A stretch of 26,110 bases of DNA, taken from an uncultured Oscillospiraceae bacterium. Lineage in GTDB: Bacteria > Bacillota > Clostridia > Oscillospirales > Ruminococcaceae. The DNA lies in NCBI GenBank assembly GCA_958448395.1, contig CAUDDP010000025.1, positions 1 to 26,110 on the forward strand. The letters run 5' to 3'. The notes beneath the pieces were generated by a model. The model saw only the letters and a list, made by a program, of their open reading frames with translations. It was not told where the DNA came from and did no database searches. Each line of letters begins with the position of its first letter. The first letter of the stretch is position 1. Positions 14,969-23,074 of this stretch are shown here, one piece after another. Both the position numbers and the translations under genes were made by a program.

Positions 14969-14997
14969 ATTTTACTACCTTTTTTGTATTTCGTCAA
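14969..14997 (-). promoter_or_regulatory. Promoter of pduL
   Basis: On the minus strand, TTGACG (14997-14992), a 17-base spacer and TAAAAT (14974-14969). Confidence 0.8.
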
Positions 14998-15046
14998 TAG
15001 GGTTTTCAAGAATTTCACAGAGCCAGCTCACAATCATATAAAAACA

Positions 15047-15961
15047 TTATCTTTTTCGTAATTTTGCCACAAAAAAGCCCTCATACTGTGCATCTGGACA
15101 AACGCAGAGCGTACCGGCAAGAGAAACTGGCAGCTGCGGCAAATCTGCCATCCCGGAAAATGCAATTGGTATTAACTCCATTTGTCCGCTGTTCAATACA
15201 GCCTGTATCTGCTGTTCATTCTCCTCTGGCAGAATGGAACAGGTCGAATATACCATCTCCTGCCCTTTTTTCAATAGGGCACACGCCTTTTTCAGCAAGG
15301 CACGCTGTATCTTTACAGTCTTCTGCACCAGTGCAACAGAAAAATTCTGTAAGCCTGCTCCCGTTCGCAACGAAAGTGTTCCACTGCCGCTGCAAGGAGC
15401 ATCCAGCAAAATGCGGTCAAAGGAAAAATACGGGCTGAGCTGTCTGGCATCTGTTACCATAACATTAACCCGTTTCGCACCCTGCTTTTCCACATTATAC
15501 TTCAGCTTTTCTGCCCGCATAGCGTGCAGTTCACATGCCATAATATTTGCCTGATTCTGCGTCATGGCTGCCATTTGTGTCGTTTTTCCACCGGGAGCAG
15601 CTGTCATATCCAGAATCTCCTGTTTTGGCTGTGGCTGGAGAATCACAGGCGGCAGCATAGAGGAGAGACTTTGTAGATAAATCCCCCCTGCGGCATAGCA
15701 TGGCAGGGCTTGCAGCTGTGCTTCCTGTACATCGGCAGCACAGCAAAATGCTGTATCGCTCCAAGTAACCGGTGTAACCGCAATCCCTGCTGCTTGAAGC
15801 TGCTTCTGCACAGCCGACCCATCTGTCTTTAGCGGATTCACTCGAAATGTTACCATTCTCTGTACTGCATATCCAGCAAGAATCCGTGCGGTCTGCTCTG
15901 GCGAATAACTTGCCGCCAGTCGTTCCAGCAGGTATGGTGGCAAAGTATTAGTTTGTTCCAT
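15047..15961 (-). CDS. NOL1/NOP2/Sun-type rRNA cytosine-C5 methyltransferase
   Basis: An S-adenosylmethionine-dependent enzyme expected to make 5-methylcytosine in rRNA. The SAM loop is DMTAAPGGKTTQMA (residues ~118-131). Motif IV is DAPCSGSG with Cys190, and the catalytic motif VI is YSTCSILPEENE with Cys241. The N-terminal part (YLLERLAASY...FRVNPLKT) is the usual RsmB/F-type lead domain. At 304 residues it ends right after the methyltransferase domain and so lacks the C-terminal PUA-like region of the longer RsmF proteins. ATG at 15961 follows AAGGAG. It lies 16 bp after the histidine kinase, as third gene of that operon. The target cytosine is not deducible. Confidence 0.92.
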   Translation of the reverse strand: MEQTNTLPPYLLERLAASYSPEQTARILAGYAVQRMVTFRVNPLKTDGSAVQKQLQAAGIAVTPVTWSDTAFCCAADVQEAQLQALPCYAAGGIYLQSLSSMLPPVILQPQPKQEILDMTAAPGGKTTQMAAMTQNQANIMACELHAMRAEKLKYNVEKQGAKRVNVMVTDARQLSPYFSFDRILLDAPCSGSGTLSLRTGAGLQNFSVALVQKTVKIQRALLKKACALLKKGQEMVYSTCSILPEENEQQIQAVLNSGQMELIPIAFSGMADLPQLPVSLAGTLCVCPDAQYEGFFVAKLRKR

Positions 15962-15977
15962 CTTATTCTGCTCCTTT

Positions 15978-17450
15978 TTATGTTTCCGGCAGTGCTGGCT
16001 TCTGCTGTTTCACAGACTGTTCCGACTGCGGTGCTGTCCGAATGGCGAACCAAAAGGTAGAACCCTCTCCCAGCTTGCTATTGACACCATAATCATAGTT
16101 GTGCAGCTTGAGAATTGCCTTGACAATGGATAATCCCAGCCCTGTTCCAACGACCTCTCGTTTATGATTTTCTGAACGATAGTACTTGTCAAAAATCAAC
16201 TTGATTTTGTCTTCTTCAATGCCATCCCCTGTATCCCGTACTTCAATCCGGACACAGTCCGGCTCATTTACCTGTCGCAGAAAGACCTGTTTATCTTCCT
16301 TTGAAGTATAGTTAATGGCATTATTGATCAGGTTGCAAATGACTCGTTCTATCGCTCCAGCATCACAGCAAACCATGCGAGACGCATCCGGCGTAAAATA
16401 CAGATGATACCCCATTTGTTCTGAAATGCCCTGATAGCGGTTTGCAATCTCTGTCAGCCGCTGCGAAATATCAAAGGTGGTAAATTCGAGCTTTTTTGTA
16501 CCGCTTTCCAACTTGGACAAATCCAGCATATCATTCACCAGCAGCGAAAGCCGGTCAGTTTCCTCAATAATAACCTGTAGGTGCTTTTCCCGTTTTACCG
16601 GATTGTCACCAGACAAATCCCGTATCATCTCCGCATAGGCTTTCATCATCGTCAGCGGTGTTCGCATATCGTGCGAAACGTTCGCAATCAAATCCCGCTG
16701 CATTTCATCTGTCCGAGACAGTTCATGCTCTGCATACATCAATGCTTCCGCCAGTTCATCCACCTCTGCACAGCCGCCGCCCTCAAACTTTGTCTCATAA
16801 TCACCATGTGCCAAACGCTTTGCAGAACGAGTCAAACGAGTAATCGGCACACCAATGTGTGTCGCTGCCAAAAAGGACAGTACAAATCCAAAGAACGCCA
16901 TTGCAATGGTGATAATCATTGTCTGCCGCTGCAAAATCGAAACTGTTGACTGCACTGGCACCAGACGGGCATTCAACAGCAGATAACCCACGGTTTTCCC
17001 CGTATCACTGTCCAAAATCCAATTGCCGTAGACAACCGTCTGTGTTTGCAGCTGCTCATTGTAAATGGAACGGCAGATATACCCGTTCTCACTGTGTTTT
17101 AAATCCATCAGAAAGAAATAGACATCCTGATTATTGTGCAGCAGACACTTCTGTGCAGAAACACAATGCTGATAGGCTTCCTGTCCGTCTGTATTCAGGA
17201 TGGAGATACACATCTCATTCCGCATTGCCAGCTCTTCTGCCAGCACCGGAAAATCCTCCTGCCGACAAGATTGTGTCAAAGTTCTTGCAGACTTGGCAAT
17301 ATCCGTAATCTTAAATGCTTCATAAAATCGCTCCAAAAAAACAACCTGTAAAATCCACATCAAAATAAAGACAATACAGACAAACATCATAAAGAATAAC
17401 CAGATTTTTACACGGATCGTCAGGTTCCGATCCATCTGGAGTTTAGGCAT
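15978..17450 (-). CDS. Sensor histidine kinase with HAMP domain
   Basis: The membrane sensor of a two-component system, 490 residues. Domains in order are a transmembrane helix (~15-40), an extracellular sensing region (~45-175), a second helix (~177-198), HAMP (GVPITRLTRSAKRLAHG), the phospho-acceptor site NVSHDMRTPLT with His260, then an ATP-binding domain with N box NLINNAINY and G boxes DTGDGIEEDKI and GTGLGLSIV. All catalytic boxes are intact. ATG at 17450 overlaps the stop of the response regulator gene by 8 bp, which fits coupling; TTG at 17459 and ATG at 17435 are alternatives. The extracellular region contains a few cysteines, and its ligand is unknown. Confidence 0.94.
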   Translation of the reverse strand: MPKLQMDRNLTIRVKIWLFFMMFVCIVFILMWILQVVFLERFYEAFKITDIAKSARTLTQSCRQEDFPVLAEELAMRNEMCISILNTDGQEAYQHCVSAQKCLLHNNQDVYFFLMDLKHSENGYICRSIYNEQLQTQTVVYGNWILDSDTGKTVGYLLLNARLVPVQSTVSILQRQTMIITIAMAFFGFVLSFLAATHIGVPITRLTRSAKRLAHGDYETKFEGGGCAEVDELAEALMYAEHELSRTDEMQRDLIANVSHDMRTPLTMMKAYAEMIRDLSGDNPVKREKHLQVIIEETDRLSLLVNDMLDLSKLESGTKKLEFTTFDISQRLTEIANRYQGISEQMGYHLYFTPDASRMVCCDAGAIERVICNLINNAINYTSKEDKQVFLRQVNEPDCVRIEVRDTGDGIEEDKIKLIFDKYYRSENHKREVVGTGLGLSIVKAILKLHNYDYGVNSKLGEGSTFWFAIRTAPQSEQSVKQQKPALPET

Positions 17451-18123
17451 CCGGATCAAACTTATATCCCATTCCTCTCAAGGTCACGATGAACTTTCGA
17501 TATCCCCCAAGACTGCCACGCAGCATTTTAATATGTGTATCTACGGTGCGGTCATCTCCAAAGAAATCATAGCCCCAGACAGCTTCCAGCAACTTATCTC
17601 TGGAAAGTGCCAGTCCCTTATTTTTTACCAAATAGAACAGCAGGTCATATTCTTTGGGTGTCATGGTTGCCCGCTGTCCGTCCACATAGACTTCCCGACC
17701 GGCAAGATCAATTTCCAGTCCCTCGAATTGCAATCGCTGGTCGGAAATCGCATCCACTGCGGTATGACGGCGGTTCAAAACTGCCTTCACTCTTGCCATC
17801 AGCTCTTTCGGAGAAAACGGCTTTACCACATAGTCATCAATGCCCAACTCAAACCCAAACAGTTTGTCATACTCCTCTCCACGTGCAGAGAGCATAATGA
17901 CAGGAACATTCTTCCGCTTCTTGATTTCCTTACAAGCAGAAAAGCCGTCCAGTCTCGGCATCATGACATCCATAATAATCAAGTCAAAATCCTGCTCCCG
18001 ACAAAGTGCCACAGCCTCCATGCCGTTTTCTGCTTCTGTAACCTCATATTCTTCAAACTCTGCATACTCCCGAACCACATTTCGGATATTGGCTTCGTCA
18101 TCTACAATCAGCAATCGATACAT
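17443..18123 (-). CDS. OmpR-family response regulator
   Basis: A DNA-binding partner of the downstream kinase, 226 residues. The receiver domain opens with YRLLIVDDEANIR. The phospho-acceptor is Asp52 in IIMDVMMPRLDG, and the Lys of YVVKPFSPKEL is intact. The winged-helix output domain carries MTPKEYDLLFYLVKN, LLEAVWGYDFFGDDRTVDTH and VTLRGMGYKF, the usual OmpR/PhoB hallmarks. ATG at 18123 is chosen because AAAGGAGG lies 10 bases upstream. A terminator-like hairpin sits only ~30 bases before the start, and no clear promoter is seen between it and pyrG. It is the first gene of the regulator-kinase-methyltransferase operon. Confidence 0.94.
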   Translation of the reverse strand: MYRLLIVDDEANIRNVVREYAEFEEYEVTEAENGMEAVALCREQDFDLIIMDVMMPRLDGFSACKEIKKRKNVPVIMLSARGEEYDKLFGFELGIDDYVVKPFSPKELMARVKAVLNRRHTAVDAISDQRLQFEGLEIDLAGREVYVDGQRATMTPKEYDLLFYLVKNKGLALSRDKLLEAVWGYDFFGDDRTVDTHIKMLRGSLGGYRKFIVTLRGMGYKFDPDA

Positions 18124-18152
18124 TGATAGTCTGCCTCCTTTCATAATTACAC

Positions 18153-18181
18153 AAAAACCGCCCGAAAGCCGGACGGTTTTT
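18153..18181 (-). terminator. Terminator (or attenuator) between pyrG and the response regulator
   Basis: On the minus strand, AAAAACCGTCCG (18181-18170) pairs with CGGGCGGTTTTT (18164-18153) around a 5-base loop: 12 bp with one U-G pair that would be a mismatch on the plus strand. It probably ends pyrG. Being so close to the next start, it could also limit transcription into the two-component operon. Confidence 0.8.
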
Positions 18182-18270
18182 GCATTGCAGTGCAATAGGC
18201 TGCCTCTATTTTTCTGACGCTTCTGCAAGCATTGCCATCTTTTCAGAATGATACCGTAAAAAGTCGGATT

Positions 18271-19887
18271 TTATTCTGCTTCCGCCTTCCGTTTCTGCTG
18301 CAAAGCTGCTGCAATAAAAGACGTAAACAGCTTATGCGGTTTATTTGGACGGGACTTAAATTCCGGATGGAACTGTACCCCCACAAACCAAGGATGTTCT
18401 TTCAGTTCGACAATTTCCACCAGCTTCCCATCCGGGGAAATACCAGCAAGCTGTAACCCACTCGCTGTGAGTTGACGCCGGAAGGCATTGTTCAGCTCAA
18501 ACCGATGCCGATGCCGTTCATAGATCAATTCTTCGCCATAAATTGTGCGAACCCGAGCCCCCTCTGTCAATTTACACGGATACAGACCCAGCCGCATCGT
18601 GCCGCCCAGATTGGTAATATCCTTCTGATCTTCCATAATGTCAATGACATTCTGTTCGCCGTCCGGCAGGAATTCTGCGGAATTGGCATCCGGCAATCCT
18701 GCACAGTGCCGTGCAAATTCTACTACCGCCATCTGCATACCAAGACAAATCCCGAACATTGGGATTTGATGTTCCCTTGCATAGGCAATGGCAGTAATCA
18801 TACCCTCAATGCCACGGTCACCAAAGCCACCCGGTACAATAATACCATCGCAGTCCTTCAGCATGTCCGCAGCTGTTGCATCCGTAATTTTTTCAGAGTC
18901 AATCCAGAGGATTTCCACCTTCACATCATTTGGAATACCGCCGTGCCGCAATGCTTCTGCAACAGAAAGATACGCATCTGGCAAAGCAACATACTTTCCA
19001 ACCAGACCAATTGTCACCTGTTCGGTTGCTTTCTTCTGCCGTTCGGTCATCTGAATCCATTCGGTCAAATCCGGCGTCCGATTTTCCAGTCCAAGGTGAT
19101 GACAAACGCAAGCAGCAAGCCCTTCCTTTTCCAGCATCATCGGCACATCGTAAAGGGACGGTGCCGTCATATTCTGGATAATATCTTCTTCCCGTACATT
19201 ACAGAACAAGCTAATTTTCTTTGCCATTTCCTTTGAAATTTCCTGCTCTGTCCGGCAAACAATGACATTTGGCTGAATGCCAATGGAGAGCAGTTCTTTT
19301 ACAGAATGCTGTGTTGGTTTCGACTTCAATTCATTGGAACCGGAAATATACGGAACCAGTGTCACATGGATGTACATGGCATTCTGTCTGCCAACCTCTG
19401 CAACAAACTGCCGGATTGCCTCCAGAAATGGCGTACTCTCAATATCACCAACTGTACCGCCGATTTCGGTAATCACAACATCGGTATCGGAATTCTTGCC
19501 GACCCGATAAATCCGTTCTTTAATTTCATTGGTAATATGCGGAATTACCTGTACAGTACCGCCCAGATAATCACCACGGCGTTCCTTATTCAACACGGTC
19601 CAGTAAATCTTACCGGTTGTGACGTTGCTGTTGATGGAAAGATTCTCATCAATAAACCGCTCATAGTGTCCCAAGTCCAAGTCTGTTTCTGCACCATCAT
19701 CGGTGACAAATACTTCTCCGTGCTGATACGGACTCATGGTACCGGGATCTACATTGATATACGGGTCAAACTTTTGAATGGTCACCCGATATCCTCGTGC
19801 TTTCAGCAGACGACCGAGCGAAGCAGCGGTAATGCCTTTTCCCAAGCCGGAAACCACACCACCGGTAACAAATACATATTTTGGCAT
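18271..19887 (-). CDS. pyrG: CTP synthase
   Basis: Makes CTP from UTP, ATP and glutamine, the last step of de novo pyrimidine nucleotide synthesis in the cytoplasm. At 538 residues it is standard length. The N-terminal synthetase domain begins MPKYVFVTGGVVSGLGKG with the KFDPYINVDPGTMSPYQHGEV segment. The C-terminal class I glutaminase domain has GICLGMQMAVVE (nucleophile Cys) and VGVQFHPEF (His/Glu of the triad). ATG at 19887 follows GGAGG. The gene stands alone between its own promoter (19932-19960) and a terminator-like hairpin. The predicted transcript start does not show the GGG run used for CTP-sensing reiterative control in bacilli. Confidence 0.98.
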   Translation of the reverse strand: MPKYVFVTGGVVSGLGKGITAASLGRLLKARGYRVTIQKFDPYINVDPGTMSPYQHGEVFVTDDGAETDLDLGHYERFIDENLSINSNVTTGKIYWTVLNKERRGDYLGGTVQVIPHITNEIKERIYRVGKNSDTDVVITEIGGTVGDIESTPFLEAIRQFVAEVGRQNAMYIHVTLVPYISGSNELKSKPTQHSVKELLSIGIQPNVIVCRTEQEISKEMAKKISLFCNVREEDIIQNMTAPSLYDVPMMLEKEGLAACVCHHLGLENRTPDLTEWIQMTERQKKATEQVTIGLVGKYVALPDAYLSVAEALRHGGIPNDVKVEILWIDSEKITDATAADMLKDCDGIIVPGGFGDRGIEGMITAIAYAREHQIPMFGICLGMQMAVVEFARHCAGLPDANSAEFLPDGEQNVIDIMEDQKDITNLGGTMRLGLYPCKLTEGARVRTIYGEELIYERHRHRFELNNAFRRQLTASGLQLAGISPDGKLVEIVELKEHPWFVGVQFHPEFKSRPNKPHKLFTSFIAAALQQKRKAEAE

Positions 19888-19931
19888 ACGTTTATTCCTC
19901 CAAAGCGATACAAATATTCCTGTTCTATTCT

Positions 19932-19960
19932 ATTATACTACGTTTCCCCTTTAATTGCAA
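19932..19960 (-). promoter_or_regulatory. Promoter of pyrG
   Basis: On the minus strand, TTGCAA (19960-19955), a 17-base spacer and TATAAT (19937-19932). The leader is about 40 nt. Confidence 0.82.
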
Positions 19961-19986
19961 GCACAATTTCAAGCGGAGCACGCAAA

Positions 19987-20652
19987 TCAATGCATCGACA
20001 TTTCAGAACACCGTCTAAATTCGGATGTCTTTGCACTGTCTATCGCTGAAAACACACAGCCACAAAAATTCTGTCGATAGAGGTTGTATTCCCGTGAAAG
20101 GACGATGGAACGCTGATAGCCGCCCTTCTTCTTGAAATCTGAGAACAGCCATGGCACACCATATTGTTCTGCCAGTGCGGCTCCCTTTTCATTGATAAAC
20201 TGTGCATCCTTATGTGGACTGATGGAAAGTGTTGTCGTCACATAATCCGCCCCAACCACTTTTGCTGCACGAAATGTCTCCTCTAACCGCAGACCAATAC
20301 AACGGCGACAGCGTTCCCCACGTTCCGGTTCCTGTTCCAGACCCTTTGCCAATACCAGAAACCGTTCCGGTTCCCAATCTCCAGCAATCACAGAAACTGT
20401 ACCAGAAAGCGGCATCTCCTGTAAGAGTCGCTGCAGTTCTGAAAGTCGGTAGGAAAATTCTTTTTCGGGCATAATATTGGGATTATAAAAATAAATAGTA
20501 ATCGTAAAATAACGGCTGAGATACTCCAGCACATAGCTGCTGCATGGTGCACAGCAGGCATGAAGAAACAACATCGGTTTTTTTCCCTCTGGAATGCCTT
20601 GCAGTACCTGTTCCAATTCCCGTTGATAATTCGGCTTAGGTGCTGTCTGCAT
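19987..20652 (-). CDS. queH: Epoxyqueuosine reductase QueH
   Basis: Reduces epoxyqueuosine to queuosine in tRNA, the final step of queuosine synthesis; it is the non-homologous replacement of QueG. At 221 residues it shows the cysteine sets of the family: HACCAPCSS (Cys33, 34, 37), ERCRRCIGLRLEE (Cys115, 118) and YRQNFCGCVFS (Cys197, 199), which serve a [4Fe-4S] cluster and an additional iron site. SISPHKDAQFIN and FKKKGGYQRSI are further conserved segments. ATG at 20652 follows GGAGGG, which lies in the end of ricT, 3 bp away. It is the third gene of the holB-ricT-queH operon. No other queuosine gene is in the window. Confidence 0.94.
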   Translation of the reverse strand: MQTAPKPNYQRELEQVLQGIPEGKKPMLFLHACCAPCSSYVLEYLSRYFTITIYFYNPNIMPEKEFSYRLSELQRLLQEMPLSGTVSVIAGDWEPERFLVLAKGLEQEPERGERCRRCIGLRLEETFRAAKVVGADYVTTTLSISPHKDAQFINEKGAALAEQYGVPWLFSDFKKKGGYQRSIVLSREYNLYRQNFCGCVFSAIDSAKTSEFRRCSEMSMH

Positions 20653-20655
20653 GAT

Positions 20656-21522
20656 TTATTTTCCCTCCAACTCTTTCAATGCATTTCGCTCTTCCGAATT
20701 GATCCGGATTTTTCCATCCTTCAGCAGCGTAACATCCTTCCGGTTACACTTTATGGGCACATCTGCCTGTTCCGTCTGAATTTTCAAATCCCCCGTCAGT
20801 GTATTGGATTCGATGACCTTTCCCTTTGTACCGTCTGCCAGAGCAACCGTTGCATTGAGTTTTGGTGTAATCTTGAGTAGTTCCTCATAGACATTTTGCT
20901 CATGTTTCAAACAACACATCAATCTGCCGCAGCAACCGGAGATCTTTGCTGGATTCAAAGAGAGTCCCTGCTCTTTTGCCATTTTAATAGAAACCGGCTG
21001 GAACTCACACAAAAAGCCCTTACAGCAGAATTCCCGCCCACAAATGCCAATGCCGCCGAGAATTTTTGCCTTGTCCCGTACACCGATCTGCCGCAATTCA
21101 ATGCGGGTGCGGAAAATCGCCGCCAGATCTTTGACCAAATCCCGAAAGTCTACACGATTTTCTGCTGTAAAATAAAAGAGCAGCTTGCTGTTGTCAAACG
21201 CACATTCTACCTCAATTAATTTCATTTGCAGCTTCCGCATAGCGATTTTTTCCTCGCAAATATGGAAGGCTCGCATTTCCTTCTTCCGATTCTGCTCCAG
21301 AATCCGCAGGTCATCTTTGTTGACTGCACGAAGAATCTGTTTCAGTGGTTGTGTCACCTCTTCCGTTTGAATCGTTTTATTTGGAATCGTAACTTCCCCG
21401 CACTCTGTTCCTTTTGCAGTTTCTACGATAACCAGATCACCGACCTGAAACTGTCTGCCATCCGGTGAAAAATAGTACACTTTTCCGTTGCTTTTAAAAC
21501 GAACACCAATGATTTCAATCAT
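20656..21522 (-). CDS. ricT: PSP1-domain protein RicT (YaaT)
   Basis: A 288-residue cytoplasmic protein of the YaaT/RicT family. In Bacillus it forms the Y complex with RicA and RicF, binds iron-sulfur clusters and promotes RNase Y-dependent mRNA maturation. The N-terminal half contains MIEIIGVRFKSNGKVYYF and the PSP1 region VEVECAF-type strands. The conserved cysteines sit in CGREFCCKGFLCEF and ISGCCGRLMCCLKHE. ATG at 21522 follows AAAGGA; a longer version from 21573 has no such support. The position between holB and queH matches the holB-yaaT linkage of Firmicutes. RicA and RicF are not encoded here. Confidence 0.93.
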   Translation of the reverse strand: MIEIIGVRFKSNGKVYYFSPDGRQFQVGDLVIVETAKGTECGEVTIPNKTIQTEEVTQPLKQILRAVNKDDLRILEQNRKKEMRAFHICEEKIAMRKLQMKLIEVECAFDNSKLLFYFTAENRVDFRDLVKDLAAIFRTRIELRQIGVRDKAKILGGIGICGREFCCKGFLCEFQPVSIKMAKEQGLSLNPAKISGCCGRLMCCLKHEQNVYEELLKITPKLNATVALADGTKGKVIESNTLTGDLKIQTEQADVPIKCNRKDVTLLKDGKIRINSEERNALKELEGK

Positions 21523-21557
21523 ATAAAATCCTTTCTCAGGTACTTGTAATTGATTTT

Positions 21558-22523
21558 TTAAACTTGTATCCACTCACCACAAAGAGCTGCCAGCAGCAAT
21601 TGCACATTTCCATTTGCCTGCAATGCCTGCTCTGCGGTTCGGATGCCTTCAAATATCTGTTCTCCCTGTCGATGGGAGGTTTGCCGTGCCATTTGCTTTG
21701 CAAGCTGTGGCACACAGCTGCAAGTTCCAGCAGTGGAACAGCTGTGCAATACCATCACATCCCGTATAAACAGCCGCATCTGCTGTAAGAAAAAACGTGC
21801 CTGTGAACGGTCTTTTCCCATTGCAGCCACTGCCTTTAAAAATGCATATTCATTCCGTTGCTGCAATGCCTGCACACAGGTTTCCACTCTCTTCACAGCA
21901 ATTTGCAGGGATTCTTCAGTCGCATAGGCGAATGTTTGTCCGATATTCCCCGGAAACCGCTGCCAGTCTGCATCTGGAGCACCAAGTGCTGTCACAGCTG
22001 CCTGACAGTCTCCCAAACTGCAAGGCACCAGTCCAAATGATAAAATACGGGAACGAATCGTGGCTAATAAGGTATCCTTTGCAGAAGCCGTGAACAGGAA
22101 ATATGCATATGCTGGCGGTTCCTCCAATATTTTCAACAAAATATTTTGTGACCGCACATCCATTTGATCGCAGTCTCCGAATAAATAAACCTTACGGATT
22201 CCGTTATTTGGTGGAACTGACACGCTGCTGCAAAGCTGCCGCACGGTTTCCACAGAAAAGCCACCAAGTTTTCCGCTGTGTTCTGCCTGCAAAAAATCTG
22301 GATGGCAGTCTTTCTGCATATTATGACAGGATTTGCAGTGACCACAGGGCATTCCGTCTTCCGGCTGTTCACAGAGCAGCAATGATGCAAACCAATGTGC
22401 CATCGTTTTCCGTCCCAGACCGGCATCTCCATAAAATAAAAATCCCTGTGCAAGCCGTCCACCACTGACCATATGAGACAGCGTTGTTTGCAGGGGTTGT
22501 TTTCCGTATAAAACAGGCAGCAT
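21558..22523 (-). CDS. holB: DNA polymerase III delta' subunit
   Basis: A clamp-loader subunit of the replicative polymerase, 321 residues. The AAA+ module has a P-loop-like segment YGDAGLGRKTMA (~31-42), a zinc-binding cysteine set (CEQPEDGMPCGHCKSC), DQMDVRSQNILLKILEEPP (Walker B/sensor area) and TIRSRILSF. The C-terminal part is helical and weakly conserved, as usual for HolB. ATG at 22523 follows AAGGAGG; an upstream extension to 22541 is unlikely. It is the first gene of the holB-ricT-queH operon, with a perfect consensus promoter. tmk, often adjacent in Firmicutes, is absent here. Confidence 0.92.
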   Translation of the reverse strand: MLPVLYGKQPLQTTLSHMVSGGRLAQGFLFYGDAGLGRKTMAHWFASLLLCEQPEDGMPCGHCKSCHNMQKDCHPDFLQAEHSGKLGGFSVETVRQLCSSVSVPPNNGIRKVYLFGDCDQMDVRSQNILLKILEEPPAYAYFLFTASAKDTLLATIRSRILSFGLVPCSLGDCQAAVTALGAPDADWQRFPGNIGQTFAYATEESLQIAVKRVETCVQALQQRNEYAFLKAVAAMGKDRSQARFFLQQMRLFIRDVMVLHSCSTAGTCSCVPQLAKQMARQTSHRQGEQIFEGIRTAEQALQANGNVQLLLAALCGEWIQV

Positions 22524-22552
22524 ACTGCACCTCCTTGCCAATTACTTTTATT

Positions 22553-22581
22553 ATTATAGGCGATTCTGACGCATTTGTCAA
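22553..22581 (-). promoter_or_regulatory. Perfect consensus promoter of holB-ricT-queH
   Basis: On the minus strand, TTGACA (22581-22576), a 17-base spacer and TATAAT (22558-22553). The leader is short, about 23 nt. Confidence 0.9.
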
Positions 22582-22598
22582 CAAGCAGCGATGGATTC

Positions 22599-22939
22599 TC
22601 ATGGAAATCCATTTTTGTATTTTCTCTCACAGATAACGATCTCACCTCCGCCGGCAGAATCGCTTTGCTCTCTGCCTGTGTCCGCTGTCCGCCCTGTTTC
22701 TGTATCCAAGTTTGCAGCGTTGTTCCTCTAAATTTCTGTGTTCTGGTATCGTTTTGTTATTTTAGAGGACGGACAGCGGTAGCTGTGATTTTGTTATTTT
22801 TCTAAACAGAACAACAGCATATCGTTAAAACAGTGCGGTGGCTGCCGCCCCCTGCACCCCTGCCAAGCTGAGCCAGCTTGACCGCAGTCGCCGTTCGGCG
22901 GTGCAATCCACTCTATTATTTGAAAATGAATTTCCGTGA
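22599..22939. repeat. MITE-like dispersed repeat, long copy with an internal insert (341 bp)
   Basis: The ends are inverted repeats: TCATGGAAATCCATTTTTG at the left, and the reverse complement of the right end reads TCACGGAAATTCATTTTC. The left core (CTCACAGATAACGATCTCACC) and the right core (CCAAGCTGAGCCAGCTTGACC) match the compact copies, but about 215 bp is inserted between them. The insert has its own inverted arms, CCGCTGTCCGCCC with GGACGGACAGCGG and CCTCTAAA with TTTAGAGG. No protein-coding gene is evident. The repeat fills the gap between holB and the cellulase gene. Confidence 0.75.
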
Positions 22940-23001
22940 CAGATTCTCATACTGCAAATGAACACCTTTATTCTTTCCCTCAAAAATAAACCTGATACAG
23001 C

Positions 23002-23043
23002 AAAAACCGCCTATGGCATGATTCTGCACCATAAGCGGTTTTG
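23002..23043 (-). terminator. Terminator of the GH9 cellulase gene
   Basis: On the minus strand, AAAACCGCTTATGG pairs with CCATAGGCGGTTTT (14 bp, one U-G pair that would mismatch on the plus strand), followed by T. Confidence 0.9.
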
Positions 23044-23074
23044 TTTTTACAATTCGGTTTTCCTGTTATTCTGC

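Noticed and set aside
22590..22950. Target-site duplication GATTC around the long repeat copy
   Set aside because: The right copy is offset by two bases from the inverted repeat end, and it may be an extension of that repeat; the evidence is not sufficient.
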